Assembly: GCF_001625445.1 (NCBI RefSeq)
Contig: NZ_LWHG01000021.1
Location: 744,001-808,000, forward strand
DNA from: Haladaptatus sp. R4
GTDB taxonomy: Archaea > Halobacteriota > Halobacteria > Halobacteriales > Haladaptataceae
Reading direction: 5' to 3'
DNA length: 64,000 nt
The translations under genes were made by a program, and so were the position numbers. How positions within the stretch are numbered: the first letter of the stretch is position 1; every line of letters starts with the position of its first letter. The notes below the pieces were generated by a model that worked only from the letters and a program-made list of their open reading frames with translations, was not told the origin of the DNA and did no database searches. Below are positions 34,703-43,622 of this stretch, piece by piece.

Positions 34703-35815
34703 CTACAGTCGCTCGGCGGTGTTCAGGTAGATTCGGTAACAGCGCTCCAGCACGTCGATGCCGACGCTCTCGTTCTTCGTGTGGGCTTCACCGGGTTCGG
34801 AGGCACCGCAGACCACGCACGTCACGCCCGCTTGTGCCAACCAGCCCGCGTCCGTGGCGTGGGGTTTCGTCACCTGTTCGGGGTCGCTGTCCTGTGCGTC
34901 TTCCGCCGCCGCGAGCACCGTGTCGGCGAAGTCGGCGTCGTCGCACTCCATCGGTGGCAAGTCCTGTTCGACGGACCACTCGACGCCGTCGATTTCCTCG
35001 ACCGCTTCGAGGGCGGCGCGTTCGCCGGGGACGGTGCGCTCGTCGATGGTGACGTCACAGGTCGCGGGAATGACGTTCCACGCGCTACCGCCCTCGATTT
35101 CGGTGGCGACGACGCTCCCCGAGAGTTCGTTCCCGAGGACGGAGACGGTAGGAACCGAACAGTCGCGCACGATGTCCACGGCGTCGGTGGCGCGGTAAAT
35201 CGCGTTTTCGCCCGCTTCGGGTTCGCTGGCGTGGGCGGCCGTTCCGTGTGCCGTGATGGTGCTCGCCCGACGGCCCCGGTGGGCGACGACGACGTCCGTG
35301 ACGTCCGCTTTCGAATAGTTCGTGGAGCCTTCGGCGATGATAGCACAGTCCGGCGCGAAGTCGTGGTCGATGGCGTAGCGTGCACCGGTCCCGCCGATTT
35401 CCTCGCCGACGAAGCTTGCGAAGACGAGGTCGCAGGTCGGGTCGGCGTCGCGGAACGCGAGCATCGAGGCGGCGACGGAACCTTTCATGTCCGCCGCGCC
35501 GCGCCCGTACAGGCGTCCATCGCGCTCTTCGACCACGTAGTCGCCGCCGTCGGTCTGGGAGTCGTCCGGCGGAACGACGTCGTGGTGGCCGACGAACGCG
35601 AGGGACGTATCGGTCGTTCCGTCGTCCGTCGTTCCGCCGGACTGCGTCTGGGAGCCAGTCGCTCTTCGAGCGATCACGTTTCCTTTTCCGTCGCGGGTGA
35701 CGTCGGCGTCCGTCTCCGACCGGAGCCATTCCTCGATACGGTCCCCCGCCGCCGTCTCGTCCTCGTGACTCGGAATCGAGACGAGGTCGCGGGTCAACTC
35801 GACCAGTTCGTCCAT
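34703..35815 (-). CDS. M20-family metallopeptidase/deacylase (ArgE/DapE/succinyl-diaminopimelate type)
   Basis: 370 residues. The metal ligands are visible: FVGHHDVVPP (His, Asp), GRGAADMKGSVAA (bridging Asp), FVGEEIGG (catalytic and metal Glu) and GEAHTKNESVG (His near the C-terminus). Acts on an N-acyl amino acid or dipeptide. The N-terminal half has an acidic/Gly/Thr-rich insertion (SQTQSGGTTDDGTTDTS) before the metal centre. Stand-alone gene on the minus strand. The substrate remains open between the ArgE, DapE and carboxypeptidase types. Confidence 0.9.
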   Translation of the reverse strand: MDELVELTRDLVSIPSHEDETAAGDRIEEWLRSETDADVTRDGKGNVIARRATGSQTQSGGTTDDGTTDTSLAFVGHHDVVPPDDSQTDGGDYVVEERDGRLYGRGAADMKGSVAASMLAFRDADPTCDLVFASFVGEEIGGTGARYAIDHDFAPDCAIIAEGSTNYSKADVTDVVVAHRGRRASTITAHGTAAHASEPEAGENAIYRATDAVDIVRDCSVPTVSVLGNELSGSVVATEIEGGSAWNVIPATCDVTIDERTVPGERAALEAVEEIDGVEWSVEQDLPPMECDDADFADTVLAAAEDAQDSDPEQVTKPHATDAGWLAQAGVTCVVCGASEPGEAHTKNESVGIDVLERCYRIYLNTAERL

Positions 35816-35896
35816 ACACCCATCTGTTCGGCGGGGGGCTTAGTATCCAGCAACTCGGCAAGAACGGATCCGGAACTCACGTCGGGAGCGGTAGTT

Positions 35897-36208
35897 TCAC
35901 GAGGTGAACTCGTCGGGACAGCATTCGATGATTCGTTCCAAAAACGGGGTTTCCCGATATCGAACCGTCTCAGTCCGATCGTCGTAATCGACCATCGCGG
36001 TGTCCCGGAGATACGGAATGTGAACGTGTCGAAGACGTATTTCGGTTTGCTGTGCATTCCCCCCGAGTAGTTCGATCAGTTCTTCGACCGTCGCGGTACC
36101 ATCCGATGATTCGGAGAGGTAGTACAACAGTCGTCGCCGTTGTTCGTCCGAAAGCGTCTCGAACGTTTCGTCGAGACTCGCGGACGTGAGTGCTACCATC
36201 TCGCGCAT
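35897..36208 (-). CDS. DUF7344-like winged-helix protein
   Basis: 103 residues. The opening FETLSDEQRRRLLYYLSES is typical of the haloarchaeal DUF7344 winged-helix regulators, with VEELIELLGG and IRLRHVHIPYLRDTAMVDYD as the recognition helix and wing. The tail (ERIIECCPDEF) has paired cysteines. Such proteins are usually found as single-copy regulators or in phosphorelay clusters. It lies 17 bases downstream of another small gene on the same strand and may share its transcript. Target unknown. Confidence 0.82.
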   Translation of the reverse strand: MREMVALTSASLDETFETLSDEQRRRLLYYLSESSDGTATVEELIELLGGNAQQTEIRLRHVHIPYLRDTAMVDYDDRTETVRYRETPFLERIIECCPDEFTS

Positions 36209-36225
36209 TTTGTTCTGTTATCCTT

Positions 36226-36459
36226 CTAATTTTGGCGCTTGCGATAGCAAGTGGCTTTGGCAGCAAGTGACGAAACTCGGAAGCGAACGGCGGAACCGTC
36301 AGATTCCACAGTCATCGACGTATTCGTACTCCGCGTAGCGTCGAGTTTCCGCTCGACGGCGTCGAGAAGCCACTCCTCGACTGTTTCGTCCGTGAGGTCG
36401 GCTTCGATTCGGTCGCGCGTCTCGGCGTCGACGGTGAGAACGAGGTGGGCGTGACGCAT
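36226..36459 (-). CDS. Small hypothetical protein, RHH-like N-terminus
   Basis: 77 residues from ATG 36459 (MRHAHLVLTVDAETRDRIEA). The first 45 residues (short beta strand then two acidic helices, WLLDAVERKL) could form a ribbon-helix-helix-like or regulator fold. The C-terminal part is basic (AKATCYRKRQ). It starts 82 bases upstream of the divergent PIN-ATPase gene and precedes a DUF7344-like gene by 17 bases. I do not recognise the family; an in-frame start 11 codons earlier is less likely. Confidence 0.5.
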   Translation of the reverse strand: MRHAHLVLTVDAETRDRIEADLTDETVEEWLLDAVERKLDATRSTNTSMTVESDGSAVRFRVSSLAAKATCYRKRQN

Positions 36460-36540
36460 CGACCCACATACGTTACCGACTACCAAAAGCATGACTCACA
36501 CGCTGAAACCCTTATCAGGCTACCGCACGAACCGAGAGAC

Positions 36541-38373
36541 ATGAACGTAGTGCCGGATACGAGCGCCGTCGTCGATGGCCGAGTTTCCCAGAAAGTCGGT
36601 GACGGTGACTTTGCCGGGGCGACGGTTCTCATCCCCGAAGCCGTCGTTAGCGAACTCGAATCGCAGGCGAACAAAGGAGAGGAGAGCGGATGGGACGGTC
36701 TGTCGGAACTGCAGCGACTCGCGGACTTCGCGGACGCGGGCGACATCGACCTCGATTACGTCGGGGTGCGCCCCGGACCCGAAGAGCAGGGGTACGCCCA
36801 CCGCGGCGAGATAGACGCACTCATCCGCGAACTGGCCGAGGAACACGACGCCACCTTCGTCACGAGCGACCTCGTGCAGAGCGAGGTGGCGAAGGCCAAG
36901 GGGTTGGACGTGGAGTACATCGCGCCGAAGACCGAGGACGTCGGCCGACTCAGTATCGAGGATTTCTTCGACGAGCAGACGATGAGCGTCCACCTCCGGT
37001 CGCGGATGCCGCCGATGGCCAAGCGCGGCGAGATCGGCGACATGCACTATCAGAAGATCCGCGACGACCCCTCGACCGACGAGGATCTCAAGGAGTACGC
37101 ACAGGAGATCATCCAGAGCGCGAAACAGAGCAACGAGGGCTTCATCGAGATCGACGAACCGGGCATGACCATCGTCCAGTTCCGCGACTACCGTATCGCC
37201 ATCGCGGAACCGCCGTTCGCTGACGCGTGGGAGATCACGGCGGTCCGACCCATCGTCAAGACCTCGCTGGACGACTACGAGCACGCGGACGAACTCCGCG
37301 GGCGACTCCTCGAACGCCAGCGCGGCGTTCTCATCTCCGGTGCGCCCGGTGCCGGGAAATCCACCTTCGCACAGGCCGTCGCGGAGTTCCTCGCGGACAA
37401 CGACTTCGCCGTGAAGACGATGGAGAAACCCCGCGACCTGCAGGTCGGCCCGGAGGTCACCCAGTACACCGAACTGGCTGGCGAGATGGAGAAGACCGCC
37501 GACTCCCTGCTGATGGTGCGGCCGGACTACACCATCTACGACGAGGTGCGGAAGACGAACGACTTCGAGGTGTTCGCCGACATGCGTCTCGCGGGCGTCG
37601 GCATGGTCGGCGTCGTTCACGCCACTCGCCCCATCGACGCGCTCCAGCGACTCATCGGCCGGGTCGAACTCGGCATGATTCCGCAGATCGTGGACACCGT
37701 CGTCTACATCGAGGCCGGGCAGATCGAGAAGGTGTACGACGTTCGGACGGAGGTCAAGGTGCCCGCGGGCATGACCGAGGAGGACCTCGCCCGCCCCGTC
37801 ATCCTCGTGGAGGAGTTCGAGACCGGAACACCGGAGTACGAGATTTACACCTTCAACCGGCAGGTCGTCACGGTCCCTTTGGAGGACGGTGACGAGAAGG
37901 AGACCGGCGTCTCCCGACTCGCCCGACAGGAGATCGAGCGCGAAATACAGTCCGTCTCGCGCGGGCACGTCGACGTCGACCTCCAAGGCCAGAACAAGGC
38001 CGTCGTCTACGTGGACGAAAACGACATCTCCTACGTCATCGGCAAGGGCGGCGGGCGCATCGACGACATCGAGAACCGCCTCGGCATCGACATCGACGTG
38101 CGGACCCACGACGAGAAACCGTCCTCGGTCGGGACGACGGCGGTGGCTCCAAAGGGGAACGTCGTTACCCCCGAAATCACGTCGCGTCACGTCATCATCC
38201 CGCTCGACGGCCACGCCGGGGAGACCGTCGAGGTGCAGGCCGACGGCGAGTACCTGTTCACCGCGACGGTCGGCCGCGGCGGCGATATTCAGGTTTCCCG
38301 CGGCAGCGCCATCGCGGAGGAACTGGAGTACGCCATCGACCGGGAACGCCAGATTACCGTCGTTTCGGCGTAA
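36541..38373 (+). CDS. PIN-domain/ATPase/KH fusion protein (PINc-VapC family ATPase)
   Basis: 610 residues in three parts. Residues 1-150 form a PIN ribonuclease domain (VPDTSAVVDGR with Asp5; EIDALIREL; FVTSDLV). Residues 230-430 form a PilT/VirB11-like ATPase with Walker A GAPGAGKST (about 265) and the segment LMVRPDYTIYDEVRKTND. A KH domain follows (YVIGKGGGRIDDIENRLGID, about 498-517). It is conserved across archaea and thought to act in RNA processing. Start at ATG 36541. An in-frame start 32 codons upstream is disregarded. Confidence 0.93.
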   Translation: MNVVPDTSAVVDGRVSQKVGDGDFAGATVLIPEAVVSELESQANKGEESGWDGLSELQRLADFADAGDIDLDYVGVRPGPEEQGYAHRGEIDALIRELAEEHDATFVTSDLVQSEVAKAKGLDVEYIAPKTEDVGRLSIEDFFDEQTMSVHLRSRMPPMAKRGEIGDMHYQKIRDDPSTDEDLKEYAQEIIQSAKQSNEGFIEIDEPGMTIVQFRDYRIAIAEPPFADAWEITAVRPIVKTSLDDYEHADELRGRLLERQRGVLISGAPGAGKSTFAQAVAEFLADNDFAVKTMEKPRDLQVGPEVTQYTELAGEMEKTADSLLMVRPDYTIYDEVRKTNDFEVFADMRLAGVGMVGVVHATRPIDALQRLIGRVELGMIPQIVDTVVYIEAGQIEKVYDVRTEVKVPAGMTEEDLARPVILVEEFETGTPEYEIYTFNRQVVTVPLEDGDEKETGVSRLARQEIEREIQSVSRGHVDVDLQGQNKAVVYVDENDISYVIGKGGGRIDDIENRLGIDIDVRTHDEKPSSVGTTAVAPKGNVVTPEITSRHVIIPLDGHAGETVEVQADGEYLFTATVGRGGDIQVSRGSAIAEELEYAIDRERQITVVSA

Positions 38374-38552
38374 TTGGACAGCGTTCAGTCACTATTTGCT
38401 CGTGGGAAATCAGCCATCCGCGTCGATTTACGCAATTTTCACGAGCCGTCGTGGTGCTATCTCAAGAATATCCGTTCGAGTAGCTATCGTCCATCAGTAA
38501 ACGTATCAATCAAAAATATTTATTCTGGTGTGTGTGCTAGATACAAGCTGCC

Positions 38553-38801
38553 ATGCCACTATACATGGACGTACACCGGGGGGTAGAAGGGACCGCCGAA
38601 GACGTGGCGAGGGCACACGAGCAGGACATCGAGACCCAGGAGGAACACGGGGTGGAGTACAAGACCTATTGGGCAGGCGAGGACGAGGGAGTGGTCTTCT
38701 GCCTCTTCGAGGCACCGAACAAAGAAGCAGGCGAGAAGGTTCACCGGGAGGCACACGGACTCGTCGCCGACGAAATCTTCGAAGTCGAAGAAGGCGAGTG
38801 A
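38553..38801 (+). CDS. DUF4242 family protein (SCO4226-like, possible nickel-binding)
   Basis: 82 residues (MPLYMDVHRGVEGTAEDVA ... FEAPNKEAGEKVHREAHGL), a ferredoxin-like-fold DUF4242 protein. A Streptomyces relative, SCO4226, is described as a nickel-binding protein. His and Glu residues in DVHRG and HREAHGL could bind metal here. An AT-rich aaaatatttattc (38512-38524) lies about 30 bases upstream and is its likely TATA box. Single gene. Confidence 0.85.
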   Translation: MPLYMDVHRGVEGTAEDVARAHEQDIETQEEHGVEYKTYWAGEDEGVVFCLFEAPNKEAGEKVHREAHGLVADEIFEVEEGE

Positions 38802-38864
38802 TCGTTCGTCTGTGCACCTCTGTTTTTAGTCGTGATCGATTCAGGGACCCGGTTTTTATCCGTT

Positions 38865-39889
38865 TTACCGATACTCCGCTAGCTCTGCGACCACGTCCGA
38901 GGTCGCCACGCGCCACTCCTCGATGAGCGCGTCCTCGAACGGTTCTTCGTCCCAGTCGTCTATCTCGTCGTTCTCCTCCAACCACTCGACGGTCCGGGCG
39001 ACGCCGGTCTCGAAGTCGACCGTGTACTCGTGGTTCAGATCGCGTTTCGCCTTGCCGTTGTCGAACGTCGTGGCGAACTGGAAGTGATCGCGGAGCATGC
39101 CGGTCCGCTCCGGGACACCGACGTGAGCACGTCGGTCGGGATGTGGACGAGTTCCGGTTCGGGCGCGCCGATGGCGCTGGCGACGCGGCGGTGGTACTGG
39201 TTCCACGTGATGAACTCCTCGCTGGTGACGTGGTAGGCCTCGCCGTACGCGGCCTCGTTGCCGACGGCGTTCACGAACGCGCGGGCCACGTCGTCACGGT
39301 GGCAGGGTCCCCAAATCGAGGTGCCGTCGCCGTGGACGACGATAGGTTTTCCCGCCCGAAGGCGGTCGAGGTAGTACGTGTCGTCGCCGAAGGTGTGGAG
39401 GACGCCGCCGCCCTCGCCGTAGGTGCTCCACGGACGGATGACGGTCGTTTCGAACTTCCCGTCCTCGTGAGCGCCCATGAACACGTCCTCGGCGTCGGCC
39501 TTGTTGCGACCGTAGTCGCTCACGTTCGGGTGTCTGTCGGCGTCCTCGGTTATCGGGTTGCGCTCCGGTGGGCGGTGGTAGACATCGACGGTGCTACAGA
39601 AGACGTACTGGTCGATGTGGGGCGCGACCGCATCGACGGTCTTCCGCGCCGTCTCGGGCGAGAAACAGACCATGTCGACCAGCGCGTCCGGGTCGGCGTC
39701 CGCGACCGCCGCTTCGAGGGCGTCCGTGTCGTGTCGGTCCCCCTGTACGTGCGTCACGGTCTCCGGCAGTTCGCCGTCGCCGTCGTGGTTCCCGCGCGTG
39801 AAGACCGTCACGGACCGGTCGTCCGCGACGAGTTGCGTGACGATGCCGGTGCTGATGAGTCCGGTACCGCCGATAACGAACACGTTCAT
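38865..39889 (-). pseudogene. NAD-dependent epimerase/dehydratase family protein, one-base frameshift
   Basis: From ATG 39889 the protein begins MNVFVIGGTGLISTGIVTQL (GxxGxxS Rossmann) with the family regions CFSPETARKTV and STVDVYHRPPE. It breaks near 39114 after IPTDVLTSV. A one-base shift continues as VPERTGMLRDHFQFATTFDN and ends DVVAELAEYR at 38865. The intact protein would be about 340 residues. It resembles the NAD-dependent epimerases of the extended SDR type that act on nucleotide sugars or modified isoprenoids. A missing G in gtg(g)tcc explains the break. Confidence 0.83.
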
Positions 39890-39995
39890 ACCGTGTCGTT
39901 CGTGCGTGAGAACTAATGGATGCGGGTAGCGGCGAGCGAATCGAACCATCGCAGTCGGCAAAAGGAAAAACGAAAATTGGGAGAGATGAGCGGGG

Positions 39996-40274
39996 TTATT
40001 CGGCACACTGGGCGTCGACGGACTGGTCCGTCTCCGCCTCGGTCGGGACGTTGATTTCGTAGAGGTTCTGTCGCGCGTCGGCGAAGTAGATGTCTTCGTC
40101 CACGACGCCGATGTCTTCGAGTCGTTCGAGCGCGTAGCGGACCGTCCGTGCTGACAGCATCGATTCGTCCACGATCTGTTTCTGCGTCAGCGATCCCTTG
40201 TATTCGAGAACTTTGAAAACTAATTTCGCACTGGGTGGTAGGTCGTCGATTTCCTCCCGTTCAGTTTGGCTCAT
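39996..40274 (-). CDS. MarR-type helix-turn-helix protein
   Basis: 92 residues from the ATG at 40274 (MSQTEREEIDDLPPSAKLVF). Winged helix with SLTQKQIVDESMLSARTVRY as recognition part and LERLEDIGVVDEDIYFADAR as wing. A common haloarchaeal stand-alone regulator. The C-terminal 25 residues are acidic and contain one cysteine. The three Met codons at the N-terminus leave the exact start open by a few residues. Targets unknown. Confidence 0.83.
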   Translation of the reverse strand: MSQTEREEIDDLPPSAKLVFKVLEYKGSLTQKQIVDESMLSARTVRYALERLEDIGVVDEDIYFADARQNLYEINVPTEAETDQSVDAQCAE

Positions 40275-40612
40275 CATCGTTACGAATCGAAACACCCCAT
40301 CGCCATAAAACTATTGAGACGGAGTGACACGGAAAGGGCACGCGTGGCCACTACGACGGTCGTTTTCGGGGGACGAAACGGGTCTCGAAGCGTTTTTGCC
40401 GACAGCGCAGCGTCGGCATTGATACTGTTTCACATACACATCGTAAAAGTCATCCACCGTCTGTATTCGGGGGTCGTTCTCCCGAGGGTTTCGTCCCACT
40501 TCGGCTTCCCTACGAAACGGCGTTCTCCCGCGTGACGGAGTCGCCTCTGGAGAAACGGCGAGGGATATGGACAAGCGAACATCTTTTGAGGTAGGATACC
40601 CGATTGCCACGC
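40275..40612. other. 338-bp spacer without supported gene
   Basis: An open frame at 40266-40535 is basic and of low coding quality and I do not accept it. A pyrimidine-rich stretch and several short AT-rich words are present. The region just before the EMC6-like ATG (40613) contains acatcttttgag (40578-40589), a possible TATA box about 30 bases upstream. Confidence 0.4.
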
Positions 40613-40924
40613 ATGGCGACTGAAAAGGCATCTGAGCAACGGGCGTCCCATCTCCGTAGTATTACTATTACGTCGCTCGCGTCGATTGCAGGAATCATCG
40701 CCGGAGTGGCCTCCGCCATGGTGGCGGGGACCACGGCCACGGCGGCGAAGGATCAGATGGGATTGGTCATTATGCTCGCGTTCGTGGTAGTGCAACTGCC
40801 ACTGCTGTATCTCATCGGTTACGAACTGGACGGTGTGAAAGACGCGCTCTTCGTGGCGTTCATGACGTTCTCGCTCTGGTTCATTACGTGGGGAATTCTC
40901 CTGATTAACCAAGTGAGGATCTGA
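40613..40924 (+). CDS. EMC6-like membrane protein
   Basis: 103 residues with three hydrophobic segments (ITSLASIAGIIAGVASAMVA, LVIMLAFVVVQLPLLYLIG, FMTFSLWFITWGILL). I recall this as the haloarchaeal EMC6-like family, related to a subunit of the eukaryotic ER membrane complex that inserts membrane proteins. Start at ATG 40613 (MATEKASEQRASHLRS). It is two bases upstream of the ABCE1 gene, so the two are co-transcribed. A link between membrane insertion and ribosome recycling is suggested by position only. Confidence 0.82.
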   Translation: MATEKASEQRASHLRSITITSLASIAGIIAGVASAMVAGTTATAAKDQMGLVIMLAFVVVQLPLLYLIGYELDGVKDALFVAFMTFSLWFITWGILLINQVRI

Positions 40925-40926
40925 GA

Positions 40927-42738
40927 ATGGCAGACGACAGTATCGCGGTCGTGGACCTTGAGCGGTGCTCACCCGACCGTTGCAACTACGAGTGTAAGAA
41001 CTTCTGCCCGCCGAACCGGACGGGCAAGGAGTGCATCACGCTCCGCGGCGAGGACACGACCGAAGGACAGCCCGACCAGGTCCACATCAGCGAGGAGATC
41101 TGTCTCGGCGAGACGTGCGGTATCTGTGTCGAGAAGTGTCCGTTCGACGCCATCGAGATCATCAACCTACCGAGCGAACTGCAGGAGGACCCCGTCCACC
41201 GTTACGGGGAAAACGCCTTTTCGCTCTACGGACTGCCGGTTCCACAGGAAGGGCAGGTCACGGGTATTCTCGGTCCGAACGGGAGCGGGAAAACGACCGC
41301 GGTGAAGATTCTGGCGGGCGAACTCGCGCCGAACCTCGGCCAGTTCGACGACCCGCCGGGATGGGACACCATCCTCGAACGCTATCGCGGGACGGAACTA
41401 CAGGACTACCTCGGCGATGTGCGAGACGGCGACGTGACCGTCGCCCGAAAACCGCAGTACGTGGACAAGATTCCGGACCGATTCGACGGGAGCACCGCCG
41501 AGTTGCTCACCCGAACCGACGAGCGCGGCGTGCTGGACGACCTCCTTTCCCGCCTCGAAATCGAGCACGTCATGGAACAGGACATCGACAGCCTGTCCGG
41601 CGGTGAACTCCAACGCGTCGCGCTGACGGCGGCACTCGCTCGGGACGCGGACTTCTACTTCCTCGACGAAATCACGCCGTATCTCGACATCAGCCAGCGC
41701 GTCACGGTCGCCCGCCTGCTACAGGAGATGGCAAACGAGCAGGGTCGCTCCATGCTCGTGGTCGAACACGACCTCGCCATCCTCGACTTGGTGGCCGACA
41801 ACCTCCACGTCGCGTACGGCGAGCCCGGCGCGTACGGTGTCATCACGACGCCGAAATCGGTCCGCAACGGCATCAACGAGTACCTCAAGGGCTATCTCAA
41901 CAACGAGAATATGCGGATCCGCCCGAACGCCATCGAGTTCGACGCACACGCCCCGCGCGAGACGGTCACGGCCGACCCGCTCGTGGAGTACCCGGACCTC
42001 AGAAAATCGTACGGCGAGGGCGAGTTCTCGCTCGACGTGGAGGGCGGGACGATCTACGAGAACGAAGTGTTGGGCATCGTCGGTCCGAACGGCATCGGGA
42101 AATCGACGTTCGCGCGACTGCTCGCAGGGCGACTCGAACCGGACGAGGGCGACGTTGACTTCGCGCTGGATATCTCGTACAAACCTCAGTACATCGAGAT
42201 CGACCAACCGATGCGCGTGGACGTCTTCCTGTCGTCGCTGACCGACGACATGGGGACCTCCTACTGGGACACGGAAATCTCCCAACCGCTCCAACTCGAA
42301 CGCATCATGGAGCAGGACCTGACCGACCTCTCCGGCGGCGAGCGCCAGCGAGTCGCCATCGCGGCCTGTCTGTCGAAACCCGCCGATCTCTACCTGCTGG
42401 ACGAGCCATCGGCGTACCTCGACGTCGAACAGCGCGTCCGCGCGACGCGCGCCATCCGCCGCTACGCCGAGATTCAGGACGCCACCGTGTTGGTCATCGA
42501 CCACGACACGTACATGATCGACCTGCTCTCGGACCGCCTGATGGTGTTCGACGGCGAACCCGCCGAGCACGGTCACGCCGGACGCCCGAAGGGAATGCGC
42601 GACGGCATGAACGACTTCCTCGCCAACCTCGACATCACGTTCCGCCGCGACGAGAACGTGGGTCGCCCGCGCATCAACAAACCCGGCAGCCAACTCGACC
42701 GCCAACAGAAGAACGAGGGCGAGTACTACTACAGCTAG
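40927..42738 (+). CDS. abcE: ABCE1/Rli1 ribosome-recycling ATPase
   Basis: 603 residues. The N-terminal two 4Fe-4S ferredoxin-like motifs are CSPDRCNYECKNFC with a later Cys, and CLGETCGICVEKCPFDAIEI. Two ABC ATPase units follow with Walker A GPNGSGKTT (about 120) and GPNGIGKST (about 385), and signatures LSGGELQRVAL and LSGGERQRVAI. This protein splits ribosomes after termination together with aRF1 and stalled-ribosome factors. Full length and no defects. EMC6-like gene is directly upstream. Confidence 0.97.
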   Translation: MADDSIAVVDLERCSPDRCNYECKNFCPPNRTGKECITLRGEDTTEGQPDQVHISEEICLGETCGICVEKCPFDAIEIINLPSELQEDPVHRYGENAFSLYGLPVPQEGQVTGILGPNGSGKTTAVKILAGELAPNLGQFDDPPGWDTILERYRGTELQDYLGDVRDGDVTVARKPQYVDKIPDRFDGSTAELLTRTDERGVLDDLLSRLEIEHVMEQDIDSLSGGELQRVALTAALARDADFYFLDEITPYLDISQRVTVARLLQEMANEQGRSMLVVEHDLAILDLVADNLHVAYGEPGAYGVITTPKSVRNGINEYLKGYLNNENMRIRPNAIEFDAHAPRETVTADPLVEYPDLRKSYGEGEFSLDVEGGTIYENEVLGIVGPNGIGKSTFARLLAGRLEPDEGDVDFALDISYKPQYIEIDQPMRVDVFLSSLTDDMGTSYWDTEISQPLQLERIMEQDLTDLSGGERQRVAIAACLSKPADLYLLDEPSAYLDVEQRVRATRAIRRYAEIQDATVLVIDHDTYMIDLLSDRLMVFDGEPAEHGHAGRPKGMRDGMNDFLANLDITFRRDENVGRPRINKPGSQLDRQQKNEGEYYYS

Positions 42739-42890
42739 AGTCGCGTTTCTTTCATCTCACGCGTTTTCGATCCGCATCAGCGGCGGTCGCTCCGTGCGAC
42801 TGGTGACAAACGACCCGACGCAGAGCGACGGGACCCATCCCCCGAGAACAGACGAAAGGTACTCAATCCAGAAGTCCGAAGGGTACGAAA

Positions 42891-43577
42891 ATGGGTCTCT
42901 CACGGCGACGACTTCTCCAGGCGACCGGCGTGACCGGCGTAGCCGCCCTCGGCGGGTGTCTCAGTCTCGGTCAGAGCGGCGATTCGAACGGCGACTACAA
43001 TGTCGCGGACGCCCCGATTCCCGATAATCCGGGCAAACACACGTACGCGATTGCGGGAACGGGCAACGCCGATACGACGGTGCAGTACTTCAGCAACTGG
43101 AAGTGTCCGTACTGCGCGCAGTTCAGCACGGGCTTTCTGCACACGGTGATGTCCGACTACGTCGAACCGGGGAAGATCGACCTCGAATTCCGGTCGCTCG
43201 CGTACTACAACGGCAAACCGTTCCTCGGGGCGGACGCACCACGCGCCTCCGAGGCGGGACTCGCGGTGTGGAACGTCGATCCGCAGTCGTTCTGGAAGTA
43301 CTACGAGCAGGTGTTCTCCAACCAGCCTTCCGAACAGAAGCAGTGGGCGACGACGGACAAACTGCTCTCGTTCATGAAGAAAGCGGGCGTGAAACACCGG
43401 GACGAGATCAAGTCACAGATAGAGTCGAAAAAATACGAATCGGAGCTACAGAAGACCGATCAGGCGGCCCAGAAAGCGGGCGTCAACAGCACGCCGATGT
43501 TGATCATCGACGGTCAAACGGTCGCCGCTCTCAAGACGGACAAGGTAACCAAACTGTTGGATTCCGCGACGAACTGA
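42891..43577 (+). CDS. DsbA-like thioredoxin-fold Tat lipoprotein
   Basis: 228 residues. The N-terminus MGLSRRRLLQATGVTGVAAL has a Tat SRRRLL motif and a lipobox ending GGC (Cys23), so it should be exported folded and anchored by lipid on the outside. The active-site CPYC at residues 72-75 (NWKCPYCAQF) and the cis-proline region NSTPMLIIDG match DsbA/DSBA oxidoreductases. It would form or shuffle disulfides outside the cell. Start ATG 42891. The arylsulfotransferase-like gene follows after 45 bases. Confidence 0.9.
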   Translation: MGLSRRRLLQATGVTGVAALGGCLSLGQSGDSNGDYNVADAPIPDNPGKHTYAIAGTGNADTTVQYFSNWKCPYCAQFSTGFLHTVMSDYVEPGKIDLEFRSLAYYNGKPFLGADAPRASEAGLAVWNVDPQSFWKYYEQVFSNQPSEQKQWATTDKLLSFMKKAGVKHRDEIKSQIESKKYESELQKTDQAAQKAGVNSTPMLIIDGQTVAALKTDKVTKLLDSATN

Positions 43578-43622
43578 CCCGAAACCGAATCCCTTTTTCC
43601 CCCGTCTGCGTAGGGAGGAGTA

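Noticed and set aside
40266-40535. 89-codon frame in the spacer before the EMC6-like gene
   Set aside because: Basic, Arg/Ser-rich composition unlike haloarchaeal protein and no start signal; treated as non-coding.
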